Below are positions 37,870 to 47,305 of a DNA stretch of 64,000 bases, piece after piece (position 1 is the stretch's first letter; each line of letters starts with the position of its first letter). The position numbers and the translations under genes are program-made. The stretch is from Clostridiaceae bacterium (lineage in GTDB: Bacteria; Bacillota; Clostridia; Oscillospirales; Acutalibacteraceae), in the NCBI GenBank assembly GCA_016287385.1, contig JAEEWM010000004.1, positions 124,001 through 188,000 on the forward strand, written 5' to 3'. The notes under the pieces were generated by a model that was not told where the DNA came from, did not search any database, and saw nothing but the letters and a program-made list of their open reading frames with translations.

Positions 37870-37917
37870 TTTCATCCCTCCGTTATTACATAATAAGCAA
37901 AGGGAAGAAAAATGTTA

Positions 37918-39279
37918 CTAAATCCTCAGAATAATACGCGCCGCCGTAAAGTAGATTATAAGCGAAACGGCGTCGACAATGGTGGTAATCAGCGGACTTG
38001 CCATAACTGCCGGGTCAAAACCGATTTTTTTGGCGAGAATCGGTAAGGAACAACCGATTATTTTTGCCACTAAAATCGCACAGAAAAGCGTTACCGATAC
38101 AACGCATATTTCCAATATGACCTGACCTTTATCGAAGTTATGCATCAGCAGGTTATCTACAAAGAACAGCTTAATGAAGTTGACCGAAACAAGCGTTGTC
38201 GCGCAAAAGAAGGCAACGCGTATTTCTTTCCATAAAACGCGGAGTATATCCTTAAACTCGATATCCCCCATAGAAATCGCGCGGATGACTGTGACCGAGG
38301 CCTGAGAGCCGCTGTTGCCGCCCGTATCCATGAGCATCGGAATAAATGCGACAAGTGCGACAAGCTCACTTAACTTATCTTCAAAACCCGCGATAATGGC
38401 GCCGGTAAAGGTGGCGGAAATCATGAGAAGCATCAGCCACGGTATTCTCGCTTTGTAGGTATCAAATACGGAGGTTTTGAAATAGCTGTGCTCACTCGGT
38501 AAGATAGCCGCCATCTTTTCAATATCCTCGGTTGCCTCTTCCTGCATAACGTCGATAGCGTCGTCAACCGTAACGATACCCACAAGACGGCTTTCCTTAT
38601 CTACTATCGGCAGTGCAAGAATATCGTATTTTTCGAAAAGACCGGCGACAAGCTCTTTATCGTCAAGAGTGTTTGCAAATATAATGTTTTCGTCCATTAT
38701 ATTGCCTATAATCTCGCTTTTTGCGTTGAGGAGCAGATCTTTAACCGAAACGATACCGAGCAGATGCCTGCCGGCGTCTGTGACATAACAGCTGTAAATC
38801 GTTTCCGAGTCAATACCTATTTTTCGTATTCTGTCAAACGCGTCTTCCACGGTCATCGACTTTTTAAGGTCAATGTACTCGGTAGTCATTATGCTGCCGG
38901 CGCTGTCGTCCGGATATGCAAGCAGTTGATTTATCATCCGGCGGGTTTTAGAGTCGGTTTGCTGAAGTATACGCTTGGTGACGGTCGCGGGCATCTCATC
39001 GATGATATCGACGGTATCGTCCATAAAAAGCTCGTCTATAACATCGTGAAGCTCTTTATCGCTGAACGCTTCTATAAGAAGCTGCTGCATATCGCTGTCC
39101 ATTTCAACGAATACTTCCGCCGCAAGCTCTTTCGGCAGTATCCTGAACATTATCGGGATGTCTTTTTCCGGAGCATCCTCAAAAATCGCCGCTATATCGG
39201 GGGGTTGCATCTCAGAAAGCAGGGTTTTAAGCACGCTGAACTTTCTTTCTTCAATAAGCTTAAGTATATTTTCATCCAT
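37918..39279 (-). CDS. mgtE: Magnesium transporter MgtE
   Basis: 453 residues. The N-terminal helical superfamily domain (repeats such as PPDIAAIFEDAPEKDIPIMFRILPKE) is followed by two CBS domains (about 135-255) and a five-helix membrane part beginning FKTSVFDTYKARIPWLMLLM, with the pore-lining FIPMLMDTGGNSGSQASVT. MgtE is a Mg2+-gated channel for Mg2+ uptake. GGGGAGG precedes the ATG. A consensus promoter and an immediate terminator lie upstream; there is no space for an M-box riboswitch. Confidence 0.95.
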   Translation of the reverse strand: MDENILKLIEERKFSVLKTLLSEMQPPDIAAIFEDAPEKDIPIMFRILPKELAAEVFVEMDSDMQQLLIEAFSDKELHDVIDELFMDDTVDIIDEMPATVTKRILQQTDSKTRRMINQLLAYPDDSAGSIMTTEYIDLKKSMTVEDAFDRIRKIGIDSETIYSCYVTDAGRHLLGIVSVKDLLLNAKSEIIGNIMDENIIFANTLDDKELVAGLFEKYDILALPIVDKESRLVGIVTVDDAIDVMQEEATEDIEKMAAILPSEHSYFKTSVFDTYKARIPWLMLLMISATFTGAIIAGFEDKLSELVALVAFIPMLMDTGGNSGSQASVTVIRAISMGDIEFKDILRVLWKEIRVAFFCATTLVSVNFIKLFFVDNLLMHNFDKGQVILEICVVSVTLFCAILVAKIIGCSLPILAKKIGFDPAVMASPLITTIVDAVSLIIYFTAARIILRI

Positions 39280-39311
39280 ACAAAAACCTCCCCTTCAAAT
39301 ATTCTAACAAT

Positions 39312-39335
39312 AAAAACCCCGTCTTTTTGACAGGG
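39312..39335 (-). terminator. Terminator between spoVAD and mgtE
   Basis: On the minus strand CCCTGTC (39335-39329) pairs with GACGGGG (39323-39317), one G-U pair, over a U/A loop and is followed by TTTTT. It lies only about 11 bases after the expected start point of the promoter at 39381-39353. Confidence 0.75.
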
Positions 39336-39352
39336 TCTTAAATTGTACAATA

Positions 39353-39381
39353 ATTATACAGTTTACGTAATTATTTGTCAA
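39353..39381 (-). promoter_or_regulatory. Perfect SigA promoter upstream of mgtE
   Basis: Minus strand: TTGACA (39381-39376), 17 bases, TATAAT (39358-39353). Both boxes and the spacing are ideal. It begins two bases after the spoVAD stop codon. Confidence 0.85.
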
Positions 39382-39383
39382 TG

Positions 39384-40391
39384 CTAAATTCGTATATTTA
39401 CAAGATGAGTTATACCCGGAATGCTCTCGCCCTGCATTGTTGAAGTGGGCGATAACAGCGCGCCTGTGGACATAAAAAGTATATTCTTGTATTTTCCTTT
39501 TTCGAACATGTGAAAAACGTAAGAATTAAGGACAGAAGCACTGCAACCGCACCCTGAGCCGCCCGAGTGCACGTCTTGCGACTTTAAGTTATAAATCATA
39601 AGTCCGCAGTCAATATGTTTTTCGCGTATGCGCACGCCGTTCTGCTCGGTAAGAATATAGAGCAATTCTGAACCGACTTTTCCGAGGTCGCCGGTTATTA
39701 TTGCGTCGTAGCAGTCCGGCGCGGAGCCGGTATCCTTGAAGAACGAAAGCAAAGTTGACGCCGCGCTCGGCGCCATCGCCGCGCCCATATTATTAGCGTC
39801 TTTTACGCCGAGGTCCGCGATTTTCCCGAACGCCGCACGGTCAATGTACGGTTTATTCCGGCTGATTGACAGTATCGTCGCCCCGGCGCCCGTAACAGTC
39901 CACTGCGAGCTTTGCGGACGTACCGAACCGTATTCGAGCGGAAAGCGGTATTGCCGCTCGGCTGAACAAAAGTGCGACGACGTAACCGCCGCCGCAGTAT
40001 TTGCCGCCCCGCTGTCAACGCACAACGAGGCAAGTATGAGACCGAGAGTCATGGTTGAACAGGCGCCGTATATGCCTGCAAATGGTATATTCATGGCGCG
40101 AAGCCCGAAGGAAGAACCGACGCACTGATTAAGCAGATCGCCGGCAAAGATAACGTCAATGTCGTTTTCGCTCATCGAGCATTTGCGCAGAGCGGTTTCA
40201 ACCGCTATTTTTTGCATGCGGCTTTCCGCTTTTTCAAAAGATTTCTCGCCGAAACGGCTATCAAAGTCGTGAGTATCGAACTCGCCCGAAAGCGGTCCCT
40301 CAAATTCTTTTTTGCCGACCACCGAACCGTAGCCGATAACTGACGGCTTATTTGAAAAAACAAGTGTTGTTTTACCGATGCGCGTTGCCAT
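39384..40391 (-). CDS. spoVAD: Stage V sporulation protein AD
   Basis: 335 residues of the SpoVAD family, a thiolase/KAS-III fold without condensing activity that binds dipicolinic acid and takes part in its uptake and release in spores. Diagnostic segments are VFSNKPSVIGYGSVVGKKE at the N-terminus, GACSTMTLGLILASLCVDSG, WTVTGAGATILS, and the C-terminal GGSGCGCSASVLNSYVF. AGAGGTG precedes the ATG. It is separated from tyrS by only 63 bases with no clear terminator, so read-through from the housekeeping operon is possible besides a forespore promoter that I could not identify. Confidence 0.95.
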   Translation of the reverse strand: MATRIGKTTLVFSNKPSVIGYGSVVGKKEFEGPLSGEFDTHDFDSRFGEKSFEKAESRMQKIAVETALRKCSMSENDIDVIFAGDLLNQCVGSSFGLRAMNIPFAGIYGACSTMTLGLILASLCVDSGAANTAAAVTSSHFCSAERQYRFPLEYGSVRPQSSQWTVTGAGATILSISRNKPYIDRAAFGKIADLGVKDANNMGAAMAPSAASTLLSFFKDTGSAPDCYDAIITGDLGKVGSELLYILTEQNGVRIREKHIDCGLMIYNLKSQDVHSGGSGCGCSASVLNSYVFHMFEKGKYKNILFMSTGALLSPTSTMQGESIPGITHLVNIRI

Positions 40392-40454
40392 AAAGACACC
40401 TCTTAATCTGATTTGTCTTTAATATTTCCGTGCGCATGTGATTTTATACCGTTA

Positions 40455-41678
40455 TCAGCTTAAAATAAACTTCATAATACACTTCTTGCCTTTTTTAACT
40501 ACCGCACCGCCGGATAACCGCTCAGTTGTAAAAGCATACGCGGTGTCGGTGATTTTTTCATCGTCCACAGTGACGCCGCCCTGCTCTACGGTGCGGCGTG
40601 CCTCACCGTTGGACGCCGCCATTCCGGCTTTTACCATTGCGCGGAGCAGTCCAACTTTTCCGTCGGTAAAATCATCGGGGGTAAACTGAACGGTAGGCAT
40701 ATCGGCATGACTGCCGTCGCCCCCGAAAACGGTATGCGAAGCGTCGCGTGCCTTAACCGCCTCTTCTTCGCCGTGAACAAGCTTTGTAAGCTCAAAAGCG
40801 AGGATCTCCTTTGCTTCATTCAGGCGACTGCCCTCCCAGGCGTCCATTTTGTCTATTTCTTCAAGCGGGAGGAACGTAAGCATTCTGATACATTTAAGCA
40901 CGTCGGCGTCGCCAACGTTGCGCCAATACTGAAAAAATTCATAAGGTGAGGTTTTATCCGGATCAAGCCATACGGCGCCGGAAGCGGACTTGCCCATTTT
41001 TTTGCCTTCGCTGTTAAGCAGAAGCGTGATAGTCATGGCGTGGGCGTCTTTGCCGAGCTTTTTGCGAATAAGCTCGGTACCGCCGAGCATATTTGACCAC
41101 TGGTCGTCGCCGCCGAACTGCATATTACAGCCGTATTCCTTAAAAAGATGATAGAAGTCGTAGCTTTGCATTATCATATAATTAAACTCGAGGAAGCTGA
41201 GCCCGCGCTCCATACGCTGTTCATAACAGCGGGCGCGAAGCATGTTGTTTACAGAGAAGCAGGCGCCGACCTCGCGCAGAAGCTCAATATAATTAAGCTT
41301 AAGGAGCCAATCGGCGTTGTTTACCATAATCGCCTTATCGTCGCCGAATTCGATAAAACGCTCCATCTGCTTTTTGAAACAATCGCAGTTATGTTTAATG
41401 ATTTCGGGAGTCATCATCGAGCGCATATCGGTTCTGCCGGACGGGTCGCCGATATAACCGGTGCCGCCGCCGATAAGAACGACCGGGCGGTTACCCGCCA
41501 TTTGCAAACGCTTCATGAGGCAAAGCGCCATGAAGTGACCGACGTGTAAACTGTCAGCCGTCGGGTCAAAGCCGATATAAAAGGTGGCTTTGCCGTTATT
41601 TATAAGATTTTTGATTTCCTGTTCGTCGGTCACCTGGGCAATCAGACCGCGAGCAACAAGTTCTTCATAAATTTGCAT
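40455..41678 (-). CDS. tyrS: Tyrosine--tRNA ligase
   Basis: 407 residues, class I. The HIGH-type motif is seen in FDPTADSLHVGHFMALCLMK and KMSKS as GKKMGKSASG; the C-terminal S4 domain (GEARRTVEQGGVTVDDEKI) binds the tRNA. The frame opens at 41729, but the ATG at 41678 lies one base after the recN stop with AAAGGAA as ribosome site. It has no leader of its own, so unlike many Firmicute tyrS genes it seems not to be T-box controlled and depends on the upstream operon. Confidence 0.95.
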   Translation of the reverse strand: MQIYEELVARGLIAQVTDEQEIKNLINNGKATFYIGFDPTADSLHVGHFMALCLMKRLQMAGNRPVVLIGGGTGYIGDPSGRTDMRSMMTPEIIKHNCDCFKKQMERFIEFGDDKAIMVNNADWLLKLNYIELLREVGACFSVNNMLRARCYEQRMERGLSFLEFNYMIMQSYDFYHLFKEYGCNMQFGGDDQWSNMLGGTELIRKKLGKDAHAMTITLLLNSEGKKMGKSASGAVWLDPDKTSPYEFFQYWRNVGDADVLKCIRMLTFLPLEEIDKMDAWEGSRLNEAKEILAFELTKLVHGEEEAVKARDASHTVFGGDGSHADMPTVQFTPDDFTDGKVGLLRAMVKAGMAASNGEARRTVEQGGVTVDDEKITDTAYAFTTERLSGGAVVKKGKKCIMKFILS

Positions 41679-41679
41679 T

Positions 41680-43338
41680 CTAAAAATTCCTTTCAAGCAA
41701 TTCTTTTGCCGAATTGTATATGTTTTCACTCATATTTGAGCCTGCCATAATCCGGGCGATTTCTCTGATTCGCCCGTCGCCGGCAAGCGTTTTTACGGAA
41801 GTATAGGTGCGGTTGTCCTCAACCGATTTTTCAATGAGAAGATGGTTTTGCGCAAAAGCCGCAATTTGAGCCAGATGCGTAACGCAAACCGTCTGCCGGT
41901 CACTTGATACCTGTTTAAGCTGATGACCGACCTTCTGCGCCGCACGTCCGCTGATACCGGAATCTATTTCGTCGAATATCAGTGTATCAACGTCGTCTTT
42001 GTCTGCAAGCACGCTCTTGATCGCGAGCATTACGCGTGAAAGCTCGCCGCCGGAAGCAATTTTGCAAAGCGGTTTAATTGCCTCGCCGGCGTTCGTACCT
42101 ATCATGAATTCAATTCTGTCACAGCCGCAGCGCGTATATCTTCCCTGCTCTATCAATACTCTGAAAGTTACATCAGGCATATCAAGAAATGTCAGTATCC
42201 CGGTTACGTTTTCCTCGAAAATCTTTGCCGCGTCAACGCGTGAAGCTGAAAGATTCTTCCCGAGAGCCACCAGTCTCTCGGTTGAATCGTCAAGTTCCTT
42301 TGAAAGTTCATTTATCCGCCTATCAGAGAGTTCTATATCATTTAAGCGCTCCGTAGCCGAAGCGAGGTACTCAACAGCTTTTTCCTCGGTTCCGCCGTAC
42401 TTGATTGTGATTTTATAAATTGTATCGAGTCTGGCGCGCAGTGATTCGGCGTCAATGCTTAAACTTTCATCGTTATTTATCAGGCGGCGTATCTGCCCGG
42501 TTACCTCGTCAAGACCCGAAAGGATTTCACTAAACTTTTGCGTAACCGACTCAAAATTTTCACCTTTACAGTTTGAAATCTCTTTTTGGGCGTTTCGTAT
42601 CGTTGAAAATGCGCCGTCACTGTCCTCGTCACCGTTAAGGTATGAATACGCGGCGTTTAAGGCGGCACGGGTCTTTTCTGCGCTTTCGGCAATTTCAAGC
42701 TTTGATTTAAGCGCGTCGGCCTCGCCGGGTTTAACAGCAGCGTCTGTCAGTTCCTTTATCTGGTATTTGAGCAGTTCGATATTGCGCCTCTTCTGCTCCT
42801 CGTCGGTTTCATAGGAGGATAGTTCTCTGCGAACGGTATTCAGATGGTGAAATTCGTCGTAATACTCGCGTAAAATATCAGAATTATCGGCAAGACGGTC
42901 AATATAAACGTAATGAGTATCCGGGTTTAATAAGCTCTGGTTATCATGCTGACCGTGTATGTTTATAAGATGGCGGCCTATCGTTTTGAGTATGCCGGCG
43001 GTCGCGGGAACGCCGTTAATTTTAATAGTACCGCCCGCGTGGGTGAGCGTTCGCATTATAAGCAGATTACCGTCGCCGTCAAGTCTGTAGCCTGCTTCGT
43101 TCAGGGCATTTTCTGCATACTCTGAAAGGTCGCAGAATATCGCGGAAACAGAAGCGCTTTGCGCGCCGGAGCGTATAAGCTCCTTCGAGGTACGCTCGCC
43201 GAGCACCGCGTTTATCGCGTCAATAACTATCGACTTTCCCGCGCCCGTTTCACCCGTGAGCACGTTAAAGCCGTCGGAAAACACAATATCAGTTTGCTCG
43301 ATAACAGCAATATTCTCGATATGCAACGATTTAAGCAT
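41680..43338 (-). CDS. recN: DNA repair protein RecN
   Basis: 552 residues of the SMC-like RecN family, acting early in double-strand break repair. Walker A GETGAGKS is at about 30-37, long coiled-coil regions fill the middle, and the C-terminal half has the signature KIASGGELSRVMLAIKS and Walker B DTLIFDEIDSGISGRAAQKV. It lies 12 bases after argR, and its last codons contain the tyrS ribosome site. Position behind argR is the conserved Firmicutes order. Confidence 0.96.
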   Translation of the reverse strand: MLKSLHIENIAVIEQTDIVFSDGFNVLTGETGAGKSIVIDAINAVLGERTSKELIRSGAQSASVSAIFCDLSEYAENALNEAGYRLDGDGNLLIMRTLTHAGGTIKINGVPATAGILKTIGRHLINIHGQHDNQSLLNPDTHYVYIDRLADNSDILREYYDEFHHLNTVRRELSSYETDEEQKRRNIELLKYQIKELTDAAVKPGEADALKSKLEIAESAEKTRAALNAAYSYLNGDEDSDGAFSTIRNAQKEISNCKGENFESVTQKFSEILSGLDEVTGQIRRLINNDESLSIDAESLRARLDTIYKITIKYGGTEEKAVEYLASATERLNDIELSDRRINELSKELDDSTERLVALGKNLSASRVDAAKIFEENVTGILTFLDMPDVTFRVLIEQGRYTRCGCDRIEFMIGTNAGEAIKPLCKIASGGELSRVMLAIKSVLADKDDVDTLIFDEIDSGISGRAAQKVGHQLKQVSSDRQTVCVTHLAQIAAFAQNHLLIEKSVEDNRTYTSVKTLAGDGRIREIARIMAGSNMSENIYNSAKELLERNF

Positions 43339-43350
43339 ACAGTTTGTCCC

Positions 43351-43803
43351 TTAAAAGAAAGATTTTAATTCCTCGGTAAGCTTTTCGGCGTCCTGCGCAC
43401 TGCGTGCGATAATAAAAATGGTATCGTCGCCGGCGATAGTACCGAGCATCCTGCCGTCAAATACCGCGTCAACCGCGACGCATACACTTGACGCCATACC
43501 GTTATAGCACTTAATCACTATGTCGTTAAGAGCACAGTCAACGCTGATGACGGATTTTGAAAAAATATCGCGGTAATGTGAAATATCATGCGCCGAATCA
43601 GCCGCTTTTGCGCCGCTGATATATCTGTAATTGCCGTTCGCATCATGTCCTTTAATCAGGCGAAGACGCTTTATATCACGCGAAATAGTAGACTGAGTTA
43701 CATTATATCCCTCGCTTAAAAGCGCGGCCTGAAGGTCATCCTGTGTAAGTATTACGCGCTCATTGATTATTTGAAGTATTTTTTCCAAACGGTTTCCTTT
43801 CAC
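43351..43803 (-). CDS. argR: Arginine repressor ArgR/AhrC
   Basis: 150 residues, standard length. The N-terminal winged helix (KILQIINERVILTQDDL then NVTQSTISRDIKRLRLIKG) binds DNA; the C-terminal part with GTIAGDDTIFII forms the hexamer and binds arginine. The frame runs to 43824, but the GTG at 43803 follows GGGAGGTG at good spacing and gives the family start MKGNRLEK. It overlaps the end of nadK by 44 bases. Its likely target is the tandem ARG box before argG at 61952-61989. Confidence 0.93.
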   Translation of the reverse strand: MKGNRLEKILQIINERVILTQDDLQAALLSEGYNVTQSTISRDIKRLRLIKGHDANGNYRYISGAKAADSAHDISHYRDIFSKSVISVDCALNDIVIKCYNGMASSVCVAVDAVFDGRMLGTIAGDDTIFIIARSAQDAEKLTEELKSFF

Positions 43804-44650
43804 GAATAACACCTCCCTGATCAAAGAATTTTACTGCAAGAGTTTTATAAAACGACCGTTCGTTCAGTCTTACAAGTTTCACTACGCGCGAGGACTTTTT
43901 GATTATGACCTCGGTGCCCGGCTTGATGCCTGCCGTACGTCTTCCGTCGACGGTCAGGAAAATATCAATTTTTTTGCGGGAATTTGCGCGAAAAATGATT
44001 TCGTTGTCGCCGCTGAGTATTATCGGCTTTGAAGCCAGAGCAAAAGAACAAATAGGGGTTATGCAAACGCAATCCATACCCGGGTCGATTATAGGACCGC
44101 CCGCGGACATTGAATATGCCGTGGAGCCGGTGGGTGTGGCAACAACAAGTCCGTCGGCGCGATAGTTGATATTATCGCCGCCTACGCTCGCGGTAATATC
44201 GATAATGCGTGATATAAAGCCGCCTGTTATAACCGCGTCATTAAGCGCGTAATAAACGCCGGTTGTTTTGCCGTCGTCCTTAACTTCGATTTCAAGCATC
44301 ATGCGGTTTTCGATTTTGTAATCACCGGTCGCAAGATTTTTAAGCATTTCATACTCGTCCTGCTCGATATTCGCAAGATAACCGATTCTGCCGGCGTTTA
44401 TGCCGAGAATCGGTTTGCCGCATTCCGCGGCGACTTTGGCGTAGCGGATAATTGTGCCGTCACCGCCTATGGTAATTATAATATCGGCACTGTCAAAAAT
44501 CTTATCATTCGCCACAGGAGTATATCCGGCACAGCAGATGTTGTCGGGTAAAAGCGGCTCAATGCCGCAGTTTCTTAAAAAAACGCCGAGCTTTTCAACA
44601 AGCTCTTTTGAGCCGCGTTTATCAAGATTCGGTAAAATCGCAACTTTCAT
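43760..44650 (-). CDS. nadK: NAD kinase
   Basis: 296 residues. Phosphorylates NAD+ to NADP+. The signature GGDGT appears in IITIGGDGTIIRYAK (about 58-72), then NAGRIGYLA, the ALNDAVI segment and ADGLVVATPTGSTAYSMSAGGPI. It is the fifth-to-last gene of the long operon, between tlyA and argR, an arrangement common in Clostridia but absent from Bacillus subtilis. The last 44 bases overlap argR in another frame. Confidence 0.95.
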   Translation of the reverse strand: MKVAILPNLDKRGSKELVEKLGVFLRNCGIEPLLPDNICCAGYTPVANDKIFDSADIIITIGGDGTIIRYAKVAAECGKPILGINAGRIGYLANIEQDEYEMLKNLATGDYKIENRMMLEIEVKDDGKTTGVYYALNDAVITGGFISRIIDITASVGGDNINYRADGLVVATPTGSTAYSMSAGGPIIDPGMDCVCITPICSFALASKPIILSGDNEIIFRANSRKKIDIFLTVDGRRTAGIKPGTEVIIKKSSRVVKLVRLNERSFYKTLAVKFFDQGGVIRERKPFGKNTSNNQ

Positions 44651-44654
44651 ATAA

Positions 44655-45464
44655 TCACACCTTTAATTCCGAATACGAAGCGTCAACAATTTGATTTGCG
44701 CCGACTTTTGAGAGCATCCGCGCGTTATCGCTCTTTTGAAGAAAACACAGATACTCAATGTTTCCTTCGGGTCCTTTTATGGGAGAATAATTCAGGTCAA
44801 GAACGGAAAACCCGTCTGAAAGGGCAATATCAATAATTTTTTCGACAACCGCGATATGAACATCCCTGTCGCGGACAACGCCCTTTTTACCGACATTTTC
44901 CCTGCCTGCCTCAAACTGCGGTTTTATAAGGCATACAGCCGTCGCGCCGTCTTTAAGCAACCCGTGCAAAACAGGCAGAATCATCGAAAGTGAAATAAAC
45001 GAGACGTCAACCGATGCAAAATCAAGCGGATCGGGTATCTGCTCTTTTGTTACATATCTGAAATTCGTGCGTTCAAGGTTTATGACGCGCCTGTCAGTAC
45101 GAAGTTTCCATGCCAGCTGACCGTAACCGACGTCAATACTGTAAACCTTTGCCGCGCCGTTTTGAAGCATACAGTCGGTAAAACCGCCGGTAGAGGCGCC
45201 TATATCCGCGCATATCAGACCGTCAAGCGCGATACCAAAGGATTTTATCGCCTTTTCAAGTTTCAGCCCGCCGCGGCTCACATATTGCAGTTTTTCGCCG
45301 CGGATTTCTATTATAGCGTCCGGCGATACGGTCATCCCCGCCTTATCGCATTTCTGATTATTGACATAAACAATGCCGGACATTATGACGGCTTTCGCCT
45401 TTTCCCTGCTCTCGATTAGCCCGCGGCTTACAAGCGCACAATCAATTCTTTCCTTGTTTGCCAT
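44655..45464 (-). CDS. TlyA family rRNA (cytidine-2'-O)-methyltransferase
   Basis: 269 residues: an N-terminal S4 RNA-binding domain (RIDCALVSRGLIESREKAKAV) and an FtsJ-like methyltransferase domain with the SAM motif CADIGASTGGFTDCMLQNGA and a KPQFEAGRE segment. TlyA relatives methylate 16S and/or 23S rRNA, and loss can give capreomycin resistance; in Bacillus the gene is called yqxC. The ATG overlaps the dxs stop (TAATG) and nadK follows after four bases. Confidence 0.93.
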   Translation of the reverse strand: MANKERIDCALVSRGLIESREKAKAVIMSGIVYVNNQKCDKAGMTVSPDAIIEIRGEKLQYVSRGGLKLEKAIKSFGIALDGLICADIGASTGGFTDCMLQNGAAKVYSIDVGYGQLAWKLRTDRRVINLERTNFRYVTKEQIPDPLDFASVDVSFISLSMILPVLHGLLKDGATAVCLIKPQFEAGRENVGKKGVVRDRDVHIAVVEKIIDIALSDGFSVLDLNYSPIKGPEGNIEYLCFLQKSDNARMLSKVGANQIVDASYSELKV

Positions 45465-47290
45465 TACAACTCCATTGCCTTAATAATCGCCTCTGTATCA
45501 AGTCCGAACGCACGCAACGCTTCGGCGGTGGACTGGTGCGGTACAAAGACACCGTCAACCGCGTGAATCGTGTATCTGCATTTGGCACCGGTTTCAAAAA
45601 GCCGCGCCGCGACGTGCTCCGCGATACCGCCGGAACGGATACCTTCTTCAAAGAAATGTACGTTATCATAATCGGAAATCAGTTTGATAACGTCACGGTC
45701 AATCGGAAAAACTCTGTTAAGCTTTATAATATCAAAATTTTTAAGTTTATCATGCGCTTCAAGTGCGTAAGAAAACGTCCTGCCGTAAGTTACGACTGCC
45801 TGATTTGCACCCGAGGAAACGAGCGTATAGTCATTCTTAAAATCAATATCAGTTGTATATCCCTCACAGCCGCGCGGATATCTGATGACCGCAAGCTCAT
45901 TATCTTCTGCGGTCGCCTTAATGCGATAAACCAACTCGCTATAATTGTACGGCGAATAGATATTTACATTAGGCACCGTGCTTAAAAAAGCAACGTCAAA
46001 AAGTCCCTGATGACTTTCACCGTCCTCGCCGACTATGCCCGCTCTGTCAACCAGCAGTTTAATGGGCAAATCCGCTATCGCGGCGTCGTGCAGTACCTGG
46101 TCGTAACCGCGCTGTAAAAAGCTTGAATACACGGCAAAAAACGGAATCATACCGCCTTTCGCGAGGCCCGCGGTAAAGGTGACGGCGTGCTCCTCGGCGA
46201 TGCCGACATCGTAAAACCTGTCGCGGTATAGTTTTGAAAAACCGTCAAGCCCCGTTCCGTAGGTCATTGCCGCGGTAACGGCGCAAATTCTGTTATTGTT
46301 TTGCGCAAGCTCGCAAAGAGTTTTGCCGGCAACATCGGAAAAGCTCGTTTTAGAAGAGCTTTCGGCGCCTACGCTTATGTCAAACGGCGACACACCGTGA
46401 TAATCGTTCGGGCTCGCCTCCGCGGGCTGATAGCCCTTTCCCTTCTGTGTTACAACGTGAACAACGGTTGGACGGTCATAGCTTTTTGCGATTTCGAGTA
46501 TCGATTCAATAGCGGCTATATTGTGGCCGTCGACCGGTCCGAGGTAATTAAAACCGAGCGCGGCAAAAATATTATTCTTATAAACAAAGCTTCGCGCGGC
46601 GTCTTTGATTTTATTTATAAAACGGTAGAGCGCCCTGCCGACGAATCCCATTTTCAAAAGAATGTTACCTACCGCAAATTTCAGCCTGTGATAACGCTTG
46701 CCGTTACGAAGGCGCATAAATGAACGGGAAACCGCGCCGACGTTTTTTGAAATTGACATTTTGTTGTCGTTGAGTACAACTATAAACTTACTCTTCTTAC
46801 CGCCGGCGTTATTAAGCGCCTCATAAGCCATACCGCCGGTCATTGCACCGTCGCCGATGACGGCTACCGCGGTAGCTTCTTTACCGAGCATAACGTTTGC
46901 GCGGTATATGCCGTAGGCGGCGGAAATCGAATTACTGCTGTGTCCGGTAACAAAGGCGTCATAGATGCTCTCGTCCGGCCGCATAAAGCCGGAAAGACCG
47001 TCTTTTTTGCGTATAGTGTTAAAATCGGCATATCTGCCCGTAATTATCTTATGTGTGTATGACTGGTGACCGACGTCAAAAATTATCGCGTCGTCGGGTG
47101 AGTTGAACGTACGGTGCAGAGCGACGGTAAGTTCGACCGCGCCGAGGTTTGAGGCAAGATGACCGCCGTTTTTCGAAACAGTTTCAATAATAGTTTCGCG
47201 TATTTCGCCGCACAGAGTCTGCAGTTCACTGCTATTCAGTTTTTTAAGGTCGCGCGGAGATGTTATTCCGCTTAAAACACTGTTATTCAA
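45464..47290 (-). CDS. dxs: 1-deoxy-D-xylulose-5-phosphate synthase
   Basis: 608 residues. A TPP enzyme that joins pyruvate and glyceraldehyde 3-phosphate, the first step of the MEP isoprenoid pathway, and so fits directly behind ispA. It shows GDGAMTGGMAYEALNNAG (TPP and Mg binding), the VGHQSYTHKIITGR His and the transketolase-like central domain with DVGIAEEHAVTFTAGLA. The frame opens at a GTG at 47299. The TTG at 47290 has AGGTGG 5 bases before it and begins the usual MNNSVLSGI, so I take that. Confidence 0.95.
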   Translation of the reverse strand: MNNSVLSGITSPRDLKKLNSSELQTLCGEIRETIIETVSKNGGHLASNLGAVELTVALHRTFNSPDDAIIFDVGHQSYTHKIITGRYADFNTIRKKDGLSGFMRPDESIYDAFVTGHSSNSISAAYGIYRANVMLGKEATAVAVIGDGAMTGGMAYEALNNAGGKKSKFIVVLNDNKMSISKNVGAVSRSFMRLRNGKRYHRLKFAVGNILLKMGFVGRALYRFINKIKDAARSFVYKNNIFAALGFNYLGPVDGHNIAAIESILEIAKSYDRPTVVHVVTQKGKGYQPAEASPNDYHGVSPFDISVGAESSSKTSFSDVAGKTLCELAQNNNRICAVTAAMTYGTGLDGFSKLYRDRFYDVGIAEEHAVTFTAGLAKGGMIPFFAVYSSFLQRGYDQVLHDAAIADLPIKLLVDRAGIVGEDGESHQGLFDVAFLSTVPNVNIYSPYNYSELVYRIKATAEDNELAVIRYPRGCEGYTTDIDFKNDYTLVSSGANQAVVTYGRTFSYALEAHDKLKNFDIIKLNRVFPIDRDVIKLISDYDNVHFFEEGIRSGGIAEHVAARLFETGAKCRYTIHAVDGVFVPHQSTAEALRAFGLDTEAIIKAMEL

Positions 47291-47305
47291 ATGAACCACC
47301 TGTAG

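Noticed and set aside
39280-39352. M-box Mg2+ riboswitch before mgtE
   Set aside because: Only about 70 bases lie between the promoter and the gene, less than half of an M-box.
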